Shown: positions 1 to 8,238, counted from the stretch's first letter. The stretch is 64,000 nt of DNA from Flavobacterium saccharophilum (GCF_900142735.1 NZ_FRBY01000003.1:372001-436000), one strand, 5' to 3'. Made by a program: numbers and translations. The notes: generated by a model from the letters alone, not told the origin.

Positions 1-910
1 CCAAAGCATCTAAAAGCATTGTAGTATATTTATAATTCAAGGCTTTCAATTCGCGATAAGCAGCCAAAAATCGGAATGGCAATTGTTTTGAATTCAAAAC
101 GGCTTTTTCATTTGAAAGATAATCACTCACTTTTGCGATATGAAAACCAGAAACATTCGCTTCTAATATGTTTCGCAAATTACGCAACAAAGCCATATAG
201 CCTATTTTGTTACTATCGATCAATTCTTCCCATTTTTGGGTGAATGCTTTTTGTTTTTCTGCTTCGTTAAAAAACTTCACCTGACCTAATTGTGACAATT
301 CAGTTTCCCAGGTATAAGGCGTTTCTAAAGTGTTATTCGCTATCTTATTGAACAATATTTGCTGCGCTTCGTCTTTTGCTTTTGGATGCACCAAAAACAA
401 AGCATCTTTCAATTTTACCACACCATCACGGTTGTATTTTGCAAATTGATATTCATCGAATTTGTTGAAAGAAGTTGCCAAACCTTTTTGTATTTGCTTA
501 GACAAACGATTCAATTTTTTGATATCGTTTCGCTCGTTTGCCATTTGGTAATAGGCCAATAATTCTGTTATTTCATCAGCACGTTGTATAACTTTCACAA
601 TCATTTTACTGATTAAGGAATCGCCTGAATATATTTTGGCCAATTCTACGATTAAAACTAATGGAACTGAGCGCATGTGCATTTCATTTCGTGCATAAAT
701 CGCCAACTTAGCTACAAAAACCGGATCGCATTTATTGATCAAATCTTTTATTCGATCTAAACGTGCAGTATCTTTTTCATAAAATGAAGCATTTAAACTT
801 GTTGTTACAACTGCTGCATACAATTCATATTCTGATGTTAATGAAAAAGCCGGTGCCTTTTCGTAATTAACTATATTGTTTTTCTCTTTTGCTAAAAAAT
901 TGAATTTCAT
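1..910 (-). CDS. TROVE domain protein (Ro60/Rsr-like), 3' part missing
   Basis: I translated this frame by hand from the ATG complement at 908-910. It stays open to the window edge, giving about 303 residues with the C-terminus outside. The helical-repeat protein has typical TROVE wording: LYAAVVTTSLNASFYE, then DPVFVAKLAIYARNEMHMRSV, then KYNRDGVVKLKDALFLVHPK. TROVE proteins form a ring that binds Y RNA and the 3' ends of misfolded or structured RNAs. Bacterial Rsr works with exoribonucleases in RNA quality control and heat or UV stress. The gene is divergent from the HD protein at 1397, with hairpin repeats between. A WYL regulator follows at 2756, a regulator type often found with bacterial RNA-repair genes. 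I saw no clear Y-RNA-like structure up to 1396. Family call secure; role inferred. Confidence 0.85.
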   Translation of the reverse strand, partial: MKFNFLAKEKNNIVNYEKAPAFSLTSEYELYAAVVTTSLNASFYEKDTARLDRIKDLINKCDPVFVAKLAIYARNEMHMRSVPLVLIVELAKIYSGDSLISKMIVKVIQRADEITELLAYYQMANERNDIKKLNRLSKQIQKGLATSFNKFDEYQFAKYNRDGVVKLKDALFLVHPKAKDEAQQILFNKIANNTLETPYTWETELSQLGQVKFFNEAEKQKAFTQKWEELIDSNKIGYMALLRNLRNILEANVSGFHIAKVSDYLSNEKAVLNSKQLPFRFLAAYRELKALNYKYTTMLLDAL

Positions 911-1107
911 AATTTCTGGTTTTTAAAATTAAACAATCAATGTTGTTTCGTTTTGACATTACAAAGATTTCAATAGTACTACGCAATTATTTTGCGCAGT
1001 AAAAAAAGAATTCTATATTTGAGTAAATATTGATTTAGCGAAATCGCATAAGTCTCATAATGACGGCACATTTATAGTTTTTATTTTAAATTTTACAAAC
1101 CAATAAA

Positions 1108-1318
1108 GTCCCAGAGGGACAAAATATTTATAGTTATTTTTCTAGAAACATTTCAAGAACCCCAGCGGGGTGACATATATTGATTAAACATAAAGCCGAA
1201 GTGTCGCTCTGTTGGAGCGTTTGATCCTCTTATGATAAATTGCTATAAATATTACGCTCCGCTGGAGCTCAATGCCCAACAATCTGAATTAGCTATAAAT
1301 ATATCGCTCCGATGGAGC
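1108..1318. repeat. Array of 3-nt-loop hairpins (REP-like), cluster 1
   Basis: The 486-bp gap between the TROVE and HD genes holds no gene but at least five short hairpins with 5-bp stems and 3-nt loops. They are GTCCC-aga-GGGAC (1108-1120), ACCCC-agc-GGGGT (1159-1171), GCTCT-gtt-GGAGC (1206-1218), GCTCC-gct-GGAGC (1256-1268) and GCTCC-gat-GGAGC (1306-1318). A degenerate copy may lie near 1353. The first two are followed by an ATATTTATAG-like tail and the last two are preceded by its complement, CTATAAATAT. The array therefore consists of units in opposing orientation. Stem bases covary while the format stays fixed, which points to a maintained mobile or structural repeat. Confidence 0.8.
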
Positions 1319-1396
1319 TATCTCAATTCGAAATATAATTCTCTATAGATATCACTCTCATTTAGCGTGTTACATCAGACTTAAATATAAAACAAT

Positions 1397-2011
1397 ATGA
1401 ATTTGCAGAAAATCTATTTTGAATTACTCTCGAATATTGGCTTTTCAGCAAATGAAATTCAGAAAAACTGGCTTGATTTAGAAAAGGCTTATTCCAAAAA
1501 ATCAAGACATTATCATAATCTGACGCATATACAAGATATGATTGCGTGTTATGAAAAGTATTTTGATCAGCTTCAATTTCCGAATGAAGTTATGTATTCG
1601 ATCTTTTATCATGATGTTATTTATTCGGCTTCTAAAAAAGACAACGAACTAAAAAGCGCTGAATATGCGGTTAAGATTCTTCCGAAAGAAACTACTTTGA
1701 ATTCGGCATTGGTTTTTGATATGATTTGTGCCACGCAATTGCATCAGCATAATAAAATAGAAGATATTAACTGGCTGATTGATTTTGATTTGAAGATTCT
1801 TGCGAGAGATTGGGACAATTATAAAATCTATTTTGAACAGATTAGAAAAGAATACCGCATTTATCCTGATTTCCTCTACAAACCCGGAAGAGCAAAAGCG
1901 TTGAAACATTTTCTGGAGAATGAATTTATTTTTCAGACGGGTGAATTCAGGAAATTATATGAAGAGAAGGCACGGGTTAATATTGAAAAAGAAATAAAGC
2001 TATTAATTTAA
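1397..2011 (+). CDS. HD-superfamily metal-dependent phosphohydrolase (COG4339-like)
   Basis: This 204-residue soluble protein begins at the first ATG after the repeat array. It carries the signature of predicted HD-type phosphohydrolases: RHYHNLTHI around residues 38-45 (H40 and H44) and FYHDVIY around 70-76, with the paired H72-D73 metal ligands. Later parts are helical and end in a basic or acidic amphipathic tail typical of this family of about 200 residues. The substrate is unknown; HD proteins cleave phosphoester bonds in nucleotides. It is flanked on both sides by the same hairpin repeats and lies between a TROVE gene and a WYL regulator, so a role in nucleotide or RNA-end metabolism is possible, but this is only inference from position. 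Confidence 0.8.
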   Translation: MNLQKIYFELLSNIGFSANEIQKNWLDLEKAYSKKSRHYHNLTHIQDMIACYEKYFDQLQFPNEVMYSIFYHDVIYSASKKDNELKSAEYAVKILPKETTLNSALVFDMICATQLHQHNKIEDINWLIDFDLKILARDWDNYKIYFEQIRKEYRIYPDFLYKPGRAKALKHFLENEFIFQTGEFRKLYEEKARVNIEKEIKLLI

Positions 2012-2037
2012 GGTTGGGATTGTTTTAATCTCGCAAT

Positions 2038-2053
2038 CCCGATAGCTATCGGG
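2038..2053. repeat. 16-bp perfect palindrome after the HD gene
   Basis: CCCGATAGCTATCGGG lies 27 bp after the HD stop codon. It could fold as a hairpin and act as a weak terminator, but no T-run follows. It directly abuts the left arm of the inverted repeat that starts at 2062. Confidence 0.6.
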
Positions 2054-2061
2054 AGCGAAGT

Positions 2062-2156
2062 CGCAAAGTTTTTGTTTCACGCAGATTTTGCAGATTTAAG
2101 CAGATTTAAATAGATTTTTTAATCAATTGAATCCTTTAATCTGTGGCTATAAAAAA
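2062..2156. repeat. Left arm of a ~90-bp inverted repeat
   Basis: This arm runs from CGCAAAGTTTTTGTTTCACG through the GCAGATTT tandem words to CTTTAATCTGTGGCTATAAA. Its reverse complement recurs at 2632-2721 with few differences. The two arms enclose about 475 bp that contain five more hairpin units and a structured element. A shorter piece of the same GCAGATTTTGCAGATTTTGC word follows at 2177-2205. Confidence 0.85.
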
Positions 2157-2222
2157 TTTGACGCAAAATTTTTCTCTCGCAGATTTTGCAGATTTTGCGG
2201 ATTTTTTTGAATTTAATTAAAG

Positions 2223-2410
2223 GCTCCAGAGGAGCAATATGTTTATAGCTTAATATTGAATTGTTGAATCAAAGCTCCAGCGGAGCGATATTTAGGCTGT
2301 AAATACATTACAAAATATGTCACCCCGATGGGGTTTATGAAAACGTGTTTTATTATTTCTATAAATATGTTGTCCCGCTGGTTTCTATAAACATGCCGTC
2401 CCGCTGGGAC
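2223..2410. repeat. Array of 3-nt-loop hairpins (REP-like), cluster 2
   Basis: A second array of the 1108-1318 family: GCTCC-aga-GGAGC (2223-2235), GCTCC-agc-GGAGC (2274-2286), ACCCC-gat-GGGGT (2322-2334), a decayed GTCCC-gct-GGttt copy (2372-2384) and GTCCC-gct-GGGAC (2398-2410). As in cluster 1, units with AGA/AGC loops come first and units with GCT/GAT loops come last, so each cluster is an inverted set. The 744-bp gap 2012-2755 contains no other gene. Confidence 0.8.
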
Positions 2411-2468
2411 TTAAATATTGTGACGGTAAATAATATTGTAATAACATAAACGCCATTATGAAACGAGA

Positions 2469-2560
2469 CGCGTGAGGGATAGAGGCGATATCCTTTTGTG
2501 AAGTGGAACGGAACAAAAGATAAAGCCGAAAGCCCGGTTCGCCGCGGCGAAACACGCCCA
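2469..2560 (+). other. Structured intergenic element, copy 1 (ATCCTTTTGT...ACAAAAGAT core)
   Basis: A compact GC-richer segment in an AT-rich gap. The words ATCCTTTTGT (about 2490-2499) and ACAAAAGAT (2513-2521) can pair as a stem. Outside them, GGGATAGAGGC can pair in part with GCCGAAAGCCC, and the element ends in a second hairpin, TTCGCCGCGGCGAA. A copy with the same core lies at 38651-38750 on the other strand. From memory, similar elements are common in Flavobacterium intergenic regions, but I cannot verify a count. Type (RNA or mobile repeat) is unknown. Confidence 0.55.
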
Positions 2561-2631
2561 AAAACTGAAAATAATTATACGTAATTGAAATACTGGAAAT
2601 TTGAATCGCTTAAAGACGCAAAGTCGCAAAG

Positions 2632-2721
2632 TTTTTATAGCCACAGATTAAAGGATTAAAATGATTTAAAAAATCTGCAAAATCTGCTTAAATCTGCAAA
2701 ATCTGCGTGAAACAAAACTTT
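2632..2721. repeat. Right arm of the ~90-bp inverted repeat
   Basis: It starts TTTTATAGCCACAGATTAAAG, contains the AATCTGCAAAATCTGC words and ends GCGTGAAACAAAACTTTG. It is the near-exact reverse complement of 2062-2156. It runs to within 35 bp of the WYL start, so the WYL promoter must lie in or beyond this repeat. Confidence 0.85.
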
Positions 2722-2755
2722 GAGCCTTAGCGCCTTCGCGGCAAAACATAAAACT

Positions 2756-3787
2756 ATGTCACAAAACAAAAATGCCTTAATACGCTACAAAACGATTGAT
2801 AAATGTCTGCAGAATAAATACCGGCAATGGACTTTGGAAGACTTGATCGAATGCTGTTCTGAAGCTTTGTTTGAATATGAAGGTCGGGAAAACCCGATCA
2901 GTAAACGAACGATTCAGATGGATATTCAGTTGATGCGCAGTGAAAAACTGGGTTATAATGCACCGATTGTCGTTTATGATAAAAAGTATTATAAATATGA
3001 GGACGACGAATTTTCGATAACGGATATTCCGCTGACGGAAACGGATATGAATGTTTTGACCGAAACGGTTTCGATGCTGAAACAGTTTAAGGATTTCTCT
3101 TTGTTTAGCGATGTATCGGATATTTTACAGCGTTTGGAGGATAAAATCTATGCGGAGAAATCGCATACGAAACCGGTTATTTATCTGGACAAAAATGAGA
3201 ATTTGAAAGGGCTTCATTTTTTAGACGAGATCTATCAGGCGATTATCAAAAAGGTCGCTATTGTGATTACGTATAAATCTTTTAAATCGAGAGAAGAAAC
3301 CAAATTCCATTTCCATCCTTTTATATTGAAGGAATTTAATAACCGCTGGTTTTTGGTTGGAAAGACAAAAAGTTCACAACCGATTACCAATTTGGCTTTG
3401 GACCGAATTATCGCCATCGACTACGATTTTAACCTTCCTTATATAGAAGAAGATTTTGATGCCGATTTGTTTTATAAAAATGTAATTGGCGTTACGGTTA
3501 ATCAGGGTTTACAGCCACGAAGAATCGAGCTTTGGATTGATGCAGTAAATGCGCCTTATGTTTTGACAAAACCACTGCATTCGTCACAACGATTGATTAA
3601 AGAAAATGAAGACGGAAGTATCATTGTGCACTTGTTTATTTTACCCAATTATGAAATGGAACGCATCTTATTGGGTTTTGGCGACGGAATCGAAATTCTT
3701 CGTCCAGAAAACTTACGAAAGCGAATGCAAAAAATACTGCAAAAGGCACTTTCCAGATACGAATTGGATAATAATTCTGCATTATAA
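2756..3787 (+). CDS. WYL-domain transcriptional regulator
   Basis: About 343 residues from the ATG at 2756 (MSQNKNALIRYKTID). An in-frame TTG at 2720 would add 12 residues, but those are encoded by repeat DNA (AGCGCCTTCGCGG), so I reject it. The N-terminal ~110 residues resemble a winged helix (RYKTIDKCLQNKYRQWTLEDL, then SKRTIQMDIQLMRSE). The middle and C-terminal parts form the WYL ligand-binding domain (ITYKSFKSREETKFHFHPF, then NRWFLVGKTK) and the WCX extension. WYL regulators sense nucleic acids or small ligands and often control RNA-repair or defence genes. Here the neighbours are a TROVE protein and an HD hydrolase, but the actual target is unknown. Confidence 0.85.
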   Translation: MSQNKNALIRYKTIDKCLQNKYRQWTLEDLIECCSEALFEYEGRENPISKRTIQMDIQLMRSEKLGYNAPIVVYDKKYYKYEDDEFSITDIPLTETDMNVLTETVSMLKQFKDFSLFSDVSDILQRLEDKIYAEKSHTKPVIYLDKNENLKGLHFLDEIYQAIIKKVAIVITYKSFKSREETKFHFHPFILKEFNNRWFLVGKTKSSQPITNLALDRIIAIDYDFNLPYIEEDFDADLFYKNVIGVTVNQGLQPRRIELWIDAVNAPYVLTKPLHSSQRLIKENEDGSIIVHLFILPNYEMERILLGFGDGIEILRPENLRKRMQKILQKALSRYELDNNSAL

Positions 3788-3957
3788 ACATCAATTTTTA
3801 CATTATACGGAATTTAACCTCGTTTTAAAGTCATAAAACAATTTTTACCGCAATAAATTTGTTAAAATCTAAAAAAAGAATAGTATATTTCAAATTAAAA
3901 ATAACCATAAAACACTGAAAACCAGAACAAAAAATTTATTAACCAAAAATTTATCTT

Positions 3958-3983
3958 AAAATAATATGCATGCATAGTATTTT
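3958..3983. promoter_or_regulatory. Candidate MarR operator, 26-bp near-perfect palindrome
   Basis: The core TATGCATGCATA (3965-3976) is a perfect 12-bp palindrome. Symmetry continues to 3958 and 3983 with one mismatched pair (3964/3977). It sits immediately upstream of a TATATTTG -7 box (3989-3996) in front of the MarR gene, exactly where a repressor would block RNA polymerase. MarR proteins bind palindromes of about this size as dimers. Autoregulation is inferred. Confidence 0.6.
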
Positions 3984-3988
3984 TTGAT

Positions 3989-3996
3989 TATATTTG
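3989..3996 (+). promoter_or_regulatory. Flavobacterial -7 box before the MarR gene
   Basis: TATATTTG matches the TAnnTTTG -7 consensus of Bacteroidota promoters and lies 18 bp before the MarR start codon. The expected -33 TTG region is covered by the palindrome at 3958-3983. Confidence 0.5.
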
Positions 3997-4014
3997 AAAT
4001 CGATATAGTTACCT

Positions 4015-4473
4015 ATGAAAGACAAAACAATAGATTATATTTTGAGAGCGACATGGCAGGCTGTTTCAAGAATGTATAATGAAGAAGCTGCAAAGTACGA
4101 TGCCACTATGGCCACCGGGTTTGCTCTTTTGAGTATCGACAAGGAAGAAGGAACACCTTCGACAGCGTTGGGGCCAAGAATGGGAATGGAAGCCACGAGC
4201 CTGACCAGAACATTAAAATCAATGGAAGACAAAGGTTTGATTGTTCGCAAAAAAAATCCATCTGACGGACGCGGTGTTTTGATTTACCTGACCGAATTTG
4301 GAAAAGAAAAAAGAGATTTATCTAAGAATACCGTTCTGAAATTTAATGAAACGGTTAGAAAACATGTATCAGACGAAAAGCTGAAACATTTTATTGAAGT
4401 TTCTGAAATTATCAACGAGTTGATTCAGGACAAAAACATATTTACCCAAACAGAAAACAAAGAAAAGGAATAA
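4015..4473 (+). CDS. MarR family transcriptional regulator
   Basis: A 152-residue protein with a MarR winged helix: TALGPRMGMEATSLTRTLK is the recognition helix region, followed by the wing KKNPSDGRGVLIYLTEFGK around residues 79-97, then a long C-terminal dimerisation helix. It is the first gene ahead of the fadN-fadA-fadE genes, 65 bp from the next start, in the same direction. MarR-family regulators in this position usually repress beta-oxidation genes and are released by acyl-CoA. A palindrome at 3958-3983 may be its operator. The fold is clear; the ligand is inferred from context. Confidence 0.9.
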   Translation: MKDKTIDYILRATWQAVSRMYNEEAAKYDATMATGFALLSIDKEEGTPSTALGPRMGMEATSLTRTLKSMEDKGLIVRKKNPSDGRGVLIYLTEFGKEKRDLSKNTVLKFNETVRKHVSDEKLKHFIEVSEIINELIQDKNIFTQTENKEKE

Positions 4474-4538
4474 GCAGTATTCGTAAATGGAGACGGCTTA
4501 TTTCGATTTAAAATACAAAAAACAAATAGTAACAAATT

Positions 4539-6929
4539 ATGAAACGCACAATTAAAAAAGTTGCTGTAATTGGATCCGGAATTATGGGTTCAGGAATAGC
4601 TTGTCATTTTGCCAACATTGGTGTTGAAGTTTTACTGCTTGACATCGTACCACGCGAGTTGACAGAAGCTGAAGCTAAAAAAGGATTAACACTTGAAAGT
4701 AAAGCAGTTCGCAACCGTGTAGTAAACGAGCACTTGGCGAATTCATTAAAATCGAAACCGTCTCCTATTTACAGTCAAAAATTTGCTAGCCGAATCACAA
4801 CTGGAAATACGACTGATGATATGGCAAAAATTGCCAATGTTGACTGGATTATTGAAGTTGTTGTAGAGCGTTTGGATATCAAAAAACTGGTTTTTGAACA
4901 AATCGAGAAATTCCGTACTCCGGGAACTTTGGTTACATCAAACACTTCTGGTATTCCGATTCATTTTATGAGCGAAGGAAGAAGCGAAGATTTTCAAAAA
5001 CACTTCTGCGGAACTCACTTTTTTAACCCTGCGCGTTACTTAAAATTATTTGAAATTATTCCTGGTCCAAAAACTTCAACTGAAGTATTGGATTTCTTAA
5101 ACGAATACGGTTCTAAATTCTTAGGAAAAACTTCGGTTGTTGCTAAAGATACTCCGGCGTTTATTGGAAACAGAATTGGTATTTACGGAATTCAGAGTTT
5201 GTTCCACTTGGTTAAAGAAATGGGATTAACAATTGAAGAAGTGGATAAATTGACTGGTCCGGTAATTGGTCGTCCAAAATCGGCTACTTTCCGTACAGTT
5301 GACGTTGTTGGTTTGGATACTTTGGTACACGTTGCCAACGGTATTTATGAAAACTGCCCTAACGATGAGCAACACGAATTGTTTAAACTTCCTGATTTCG
5401 TCAACAAAATGATGGAAAATAAATGGTTGGGAAGCAAAACTGGTCAGGGATTTTATAAAAAAGTAGATAAAGATATTCTTTCTTTAGACTTAGATACATT
5501 AGAATACCGCGCTGCTAAAAAAGCAAATTTTGCTACGCTTGAACTGACAAAAACTATTGATAAACCAATCAATCGTTTTAAAGTTTTGGTAAAAGGAAAA
5601 GACAAAGCGGGAGAATTCTACCGTAAGAGTTTCTCAGGAATGTTTGCTTATGTTTCAAACAGAATTCCTGAAATATCTGACGAATTATACAAAATTGATG
5701 ATGCGATGAAAGCCGGTTTTGGATGGGAAAATGGTCCATTCGAAATTTGGGATGCGATTGGTGTTGCCAACGGAATCGAAATCATGAAAGCAGAAGGTCT
5801 GGAACCTGCTGCTTGGGTTACTGAAATGTTAGCTTCCGGAAGTGACAGTTTTTATACTGTAAAAGAAGGTGCTTCTTATTTCTATAATATTCCAACAAAA
5901 TCACAAGTAAAAGTTCCTGGACAAGATTCATTCATTATCCTAAACAACATTCGCGAAAGCAAAAAAGTTTGGAGCAATAGTGGCGCAATCATTCAGGATT
6001 TAGGAGACGGAATTTTGAACTTAGAATTCCAATCTAAAATGAATACAATTGGTGGCGATGTACTTCAGGCTATCAATAAAGCAATTGACTTATCTGAAAA
6101 AGAATATCAAGGTTTGGTTATTGGTAACCAGGCAGCGAATTTCTCTGTTGGAGCTAATATCGGAATGATTTTCATGATGGCAGTTGAGCAGGAATATGAC
6201 GAATTGAACATGGCGATCAAATTGTTCCAGGACACGATGATGCGCGTTCGTTATTCTTCTATTCCAGTTGTGGTTGCGCCTCACGGAATGACTTTTGGTG
6301 GTGGATGCGAAATGAGCTTACATGCTGATAAAGTAGTAGCTGCTGCAGAAACGTACATGGGATTAGTTGAATTTGGTGTTGGTGTACTTCCTGGTGGTGG
6401 CGGATCTAAAGAAATGGCTTTGAGAGCTTCAGATTTATTCCGCAAAAACGATGTGGAATTGAATGTTCTTCAGGAGTATTTCTTAACTATCGCTATGGCA
6501 AAAGTATCGACTTCAGGTTACGAAGCTTTTGATACCGGACTTCTTCAACATGGTAAAGATATTATCGTAGTAAACAAAGATCGTCAGATCGCTGAAGCTA
6601 AGAAACATGCTTTGTTAATGGCTGAAGCAGGTTATACGCAGCCTATCAGAAGAACTGATGTTAAGGTTTTAGGTAAACAAGCTCTTGGAATGTTCTTAGT
6701 TGGAACTGACCAAATGGAAGCTGGAAAATACATTTCTGAGCACGATAAAAAAATCGCTAACAAACTGGCTTACGTAATGGCTGGTGGTGATTTATCTGAA
6801 GCGACTTTAGTATCTGAACAATATTTATTAGATATCGAAAGAGAGGCGTTTTTATCGCTTTGTACAGAAAGAAAGACTCTTGAACGTATTCAATACATGC
6901 TAACAAAAGGTAAACCATTAAGAAACTAG
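4539..6929 (+). CDS. fadN: 3-hydroxyacyl-CoA dehydrogenase / enoyl-CoA hydratase (FadN type)
   Basis: A 796-residue bifunctional beta-oxidation enzyme. The N-terminus is an NAD-binding Rossmann fold (VIGSGIMGSGIACHFANIG, residues 9-27). The dehydrogenase domain follows (CGTHFFNPARYLKLFEIIPG, then KDTPAFIGNRIG). The crotonase fold is in the C-terminal half (NFSVGANIGMI, then FGGGCEMSLHADKVV and FGVGVLPGGGGSKE). This order is the reverse of E. coli FadB and matches Bacillus FadN (about 790 residues). It hydrates trans-enoyl-CoA and oxidises the 3-hydroxyacyl-CoA to the 3-keto form for the thiolase encoded next. Second gene of the MarR-fadN-fadA-fadE cluster; 73 bp precede fadA. Confidence 0.93.
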   Translation: MKRTIKKVAVIGSGIMGSGIACHFANIGVEVLLLDIVPRELTEAEAKKGLTLESKAVRNRVVNEHLANSLKSKPSPIYSQKFASRITTGNTTDDMAKIANVDWIIEVVVERLDIKKLVFEQIEKFRTPGTLVTSNTSGIPIHFMSEGRSEDFQKHFCGTHFFNPARYLKLFEIIPGPKTSTEVLDFLNEYGSKFLGKTSVVAKDTPAFIGNRIGIYGIQSLFHLVKEMGLTIEEVDKLTGPVIGRPKSATFRTVDVVGLDTLVHVANGIYENCPNDEQHELFKLPDFVNKMMENKWLGSKTGQGFYKKVDKDILSLDLDTLEYRAAKKANFATLELTKTIDKPINRFKVLVKGKDKAGEFYRKSFSGMFAYVSNRIPEISDELYKIDDAMKAGFGWENGPFEIWDAIGVANGIEIMKAEGLEPAAWVTEMLASGSDSFYTVKEGASYFYNIPTKSQVKVPGQDSFIILNNIRESKKVWSNSGAIIQDLGDGILNLEFQSKMNTIGGDVLQAINKAIDLSEKEYQGLVIGNQAANFSVGANIGMIFMMAVEQEYDELNMAIKLFQDTMMRVRYSSIPVVVAPHGMTFGGGCEMSLHADKVVAAAETYMGLVEFGVGVLPGGGGSKEMALRASDLFRKNDVELNVLQEYFLTIAMAKVSTSGYEAFDTGLLQHGKDIIVVNKDRQIAEAKKHALLMAEAGYTQPIRRTDVKVLGKQALGMFLVGTDQMEAGKYISEHDKKIANKLAYVMAGGDLSEATLVSEQYLLDIEREAFLSLCTERKTLERIQYMLTKGKPLRN

Positions 6930-7002
6930 AGACAAGAAACAAGAAGCAAGATAAAGTCTTTTCTCTTGACTCTTTCTTCTTTCATCTAAACAAGAAAAAA
7001 AC

Positions 7003-8184
7003 ATGAAAACAGCATATATAGTTAAAGCATATAGAACCGCAGTTGGAAAAGCACCAAAAGGGGTTTTTAGATTTAAAAGACCTGACGAATTAGCAGCAGA
7101 AACTATTCAGTTTATGATGGATGAACTGCCTGATTTCGACAAAAAACGTATTGATGACGTTATGGTAGGAAATGCCATGCCGGAAGCAGAACAAGGACTT
7201 AACGTTGGACGTTTGATCTCTTTAATGGGATTAAAAGTTGAAGATGTTCCTGGTGTAACAGTTAACCGTTATTGCGCTTCTGGATTAGAAACTATCGGAA
7301 TGGCAACTGCTAAAATCCAATCAGGAATGGCAGATTGTATTATCGCCGGTGGAGCTGAAAGCATGAGTTTTATTCCGATGGGAGGTTACAAACCAACTCC
7401 GGATTATAAAGTTGCTGCTGCAGGTCACGAAGATTACTACTGGGGAATGGGTTTAACTGCTGAAGCGGTCGCAAACCAATACAAAATCTCAAGAGAAGAT
7501 CAGGATGAGTTTGCTTACAACTCTCATATGAAAGCGTTAAAGGCGCAGGCTGAAGGGAAATTCGACAAACAAATCGTTCCGATTACTGTTGACCAAACTT
7601 TCATCAATGAAAATGGAAAAAAAGAAACTAAATCATACGTTGTAAAACAAGACGAAGGTCCAAGAGCCGGAACATCAGTTGCTGCTTTGGCTGGATTGAG
7701 ACCTGTTTTTGCTGCGGATGGTAGCGTTACAGCAGGTAACTCATCACAAATGAGTGATGGTGCTGCTTTTGTTTTAATCATGAGTGAGGACATGGTTAAA
7801 GAATTAAACCTTGAGCCAATTGCCAGATTAGTAAATTTTGCTTCATCTGGCGTTGAGCCAAGAATTATGGGTATCGGACCTGTAAAAGCTATTCCGAAAG
7901 CATTGAAACAAGCTGGTTTAGAATTAAAAGACATTGACTTGGTTGAATTAAACGAGGCTTTTGCTTCTCAGTCTTTGGCTGTAATTCGTGAGTTAGGTTT
8001 AAATCCTGATATCGTAAACGTAAACGGTGGAGCTATCGCTTTAGGTCACCCTCTGGGATGTACTGGTGCTAAACTTTCTGTTCAGTTATTCGACGAAATG
8101 AAACGTAGAGGTAGTAAATACGGAATTGTTTCTATGTGTGTGGGAACTGGACAAGGAAGTGCTGGGATTTACGAGGTATTGTAA
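7003..8184 (+). CDS. fadA: Acetyl-CoA C-acyltransferase (3-ketoacyl-CoA thiolase)
   Basis: A 393-residue thiolase of normal length. The active-site cysteine is C91 in NRYCASGLETIG. The C-terminal catalytic motifs are NEAFASQSLAV, GGAIALGHPLGCTGAK (His) and SMCVGTGQGSAGIYEVL (second Cys). It cleaves 3-ketoacyl-CoA with CoA to acetyl-CoA and a shortened acyl-CoA in the cytoplasm. It lies between the FadN-type enzyme and the acyl-CoA dehydrogenase, in the same direction. The 234-bp gap to the next gene is filled by dispersed repeats (8194-8354), so the downstream gene might have its own promoter or depend on readthrough. Confidence 0.95.
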   Translation: MKTAYIVKAYRTAVGKAPKGVFRFKRPDELAAETIQFMMDELPDFDKKRIDDVMVGNAMPEAEQGLNVGRLISLMGLKVEDVPGVTVNRYCASGLETIGMATAKIQSGMADCIIAGGAESMSFIPMGGYKPTPDYKVAAAGHEDYYWGMGLTAEAVANQYKISREDQDEFAYNSHMKALKAQAEGKFDKQIVPITVDQTFINENGKKETKSYVVKQDEGPRAGTSVAALAGLRPVFAADGSVTAGNSSQMSDGAAFVLIMSEDMVKELNLEPIARLVNFASSGVEPRIMGIGPVKAIPKALKQAGLELKDIDLVELNEAFASQSLAVIRELGLNPDIVNVNGGAIALGHPLGCTGAKLSVQLFDEMKRRGSKYGIVSMCVGTGQGSAGIYEVL

Positions 8185-8193
8185 AACGTCTTC

Positions 8194-8238
8194 TTTGTCA
8201 TTTCGACGAAGGAGAAATCACACTAGTGATTCGACAAA
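8194..8238. repeat. Short inverted repeat of the TTTGTCATT(T/C)CGA family
   Basis: TTTGTCATTTCGACGAAGG at the left and CGACAAA at the right form a small palindromic unit. It is related to the larger element at 8251-8354 and follows the fadA stop codon by 10 bp. Confidence 0.6.

Noticed and set aside
911..1396. Possible Y RNA next to the TROVE gene
   Set aside because: Only short 3-nt-loop hairpins are visible; no long terminal stem or tRNA-like module that would support a Y RNA.
1108..2410. CRISPR array
   Set aside because: The repeated units are short hairpins with variable stems and irregular spacing, not identical repeats with constant spacers, and no cas genes are present.
2720..2755. 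Longer N-terminus of the WYL regulator
   Set aside because: The extra 12 codons come from dispersed repeat DNA; the ATG at 2756 fits the family start.
7524..7934. 136-codon minus-strand frame inside fadA
   Set aside because: Antisense shadow of a well-supported thiolase gene.
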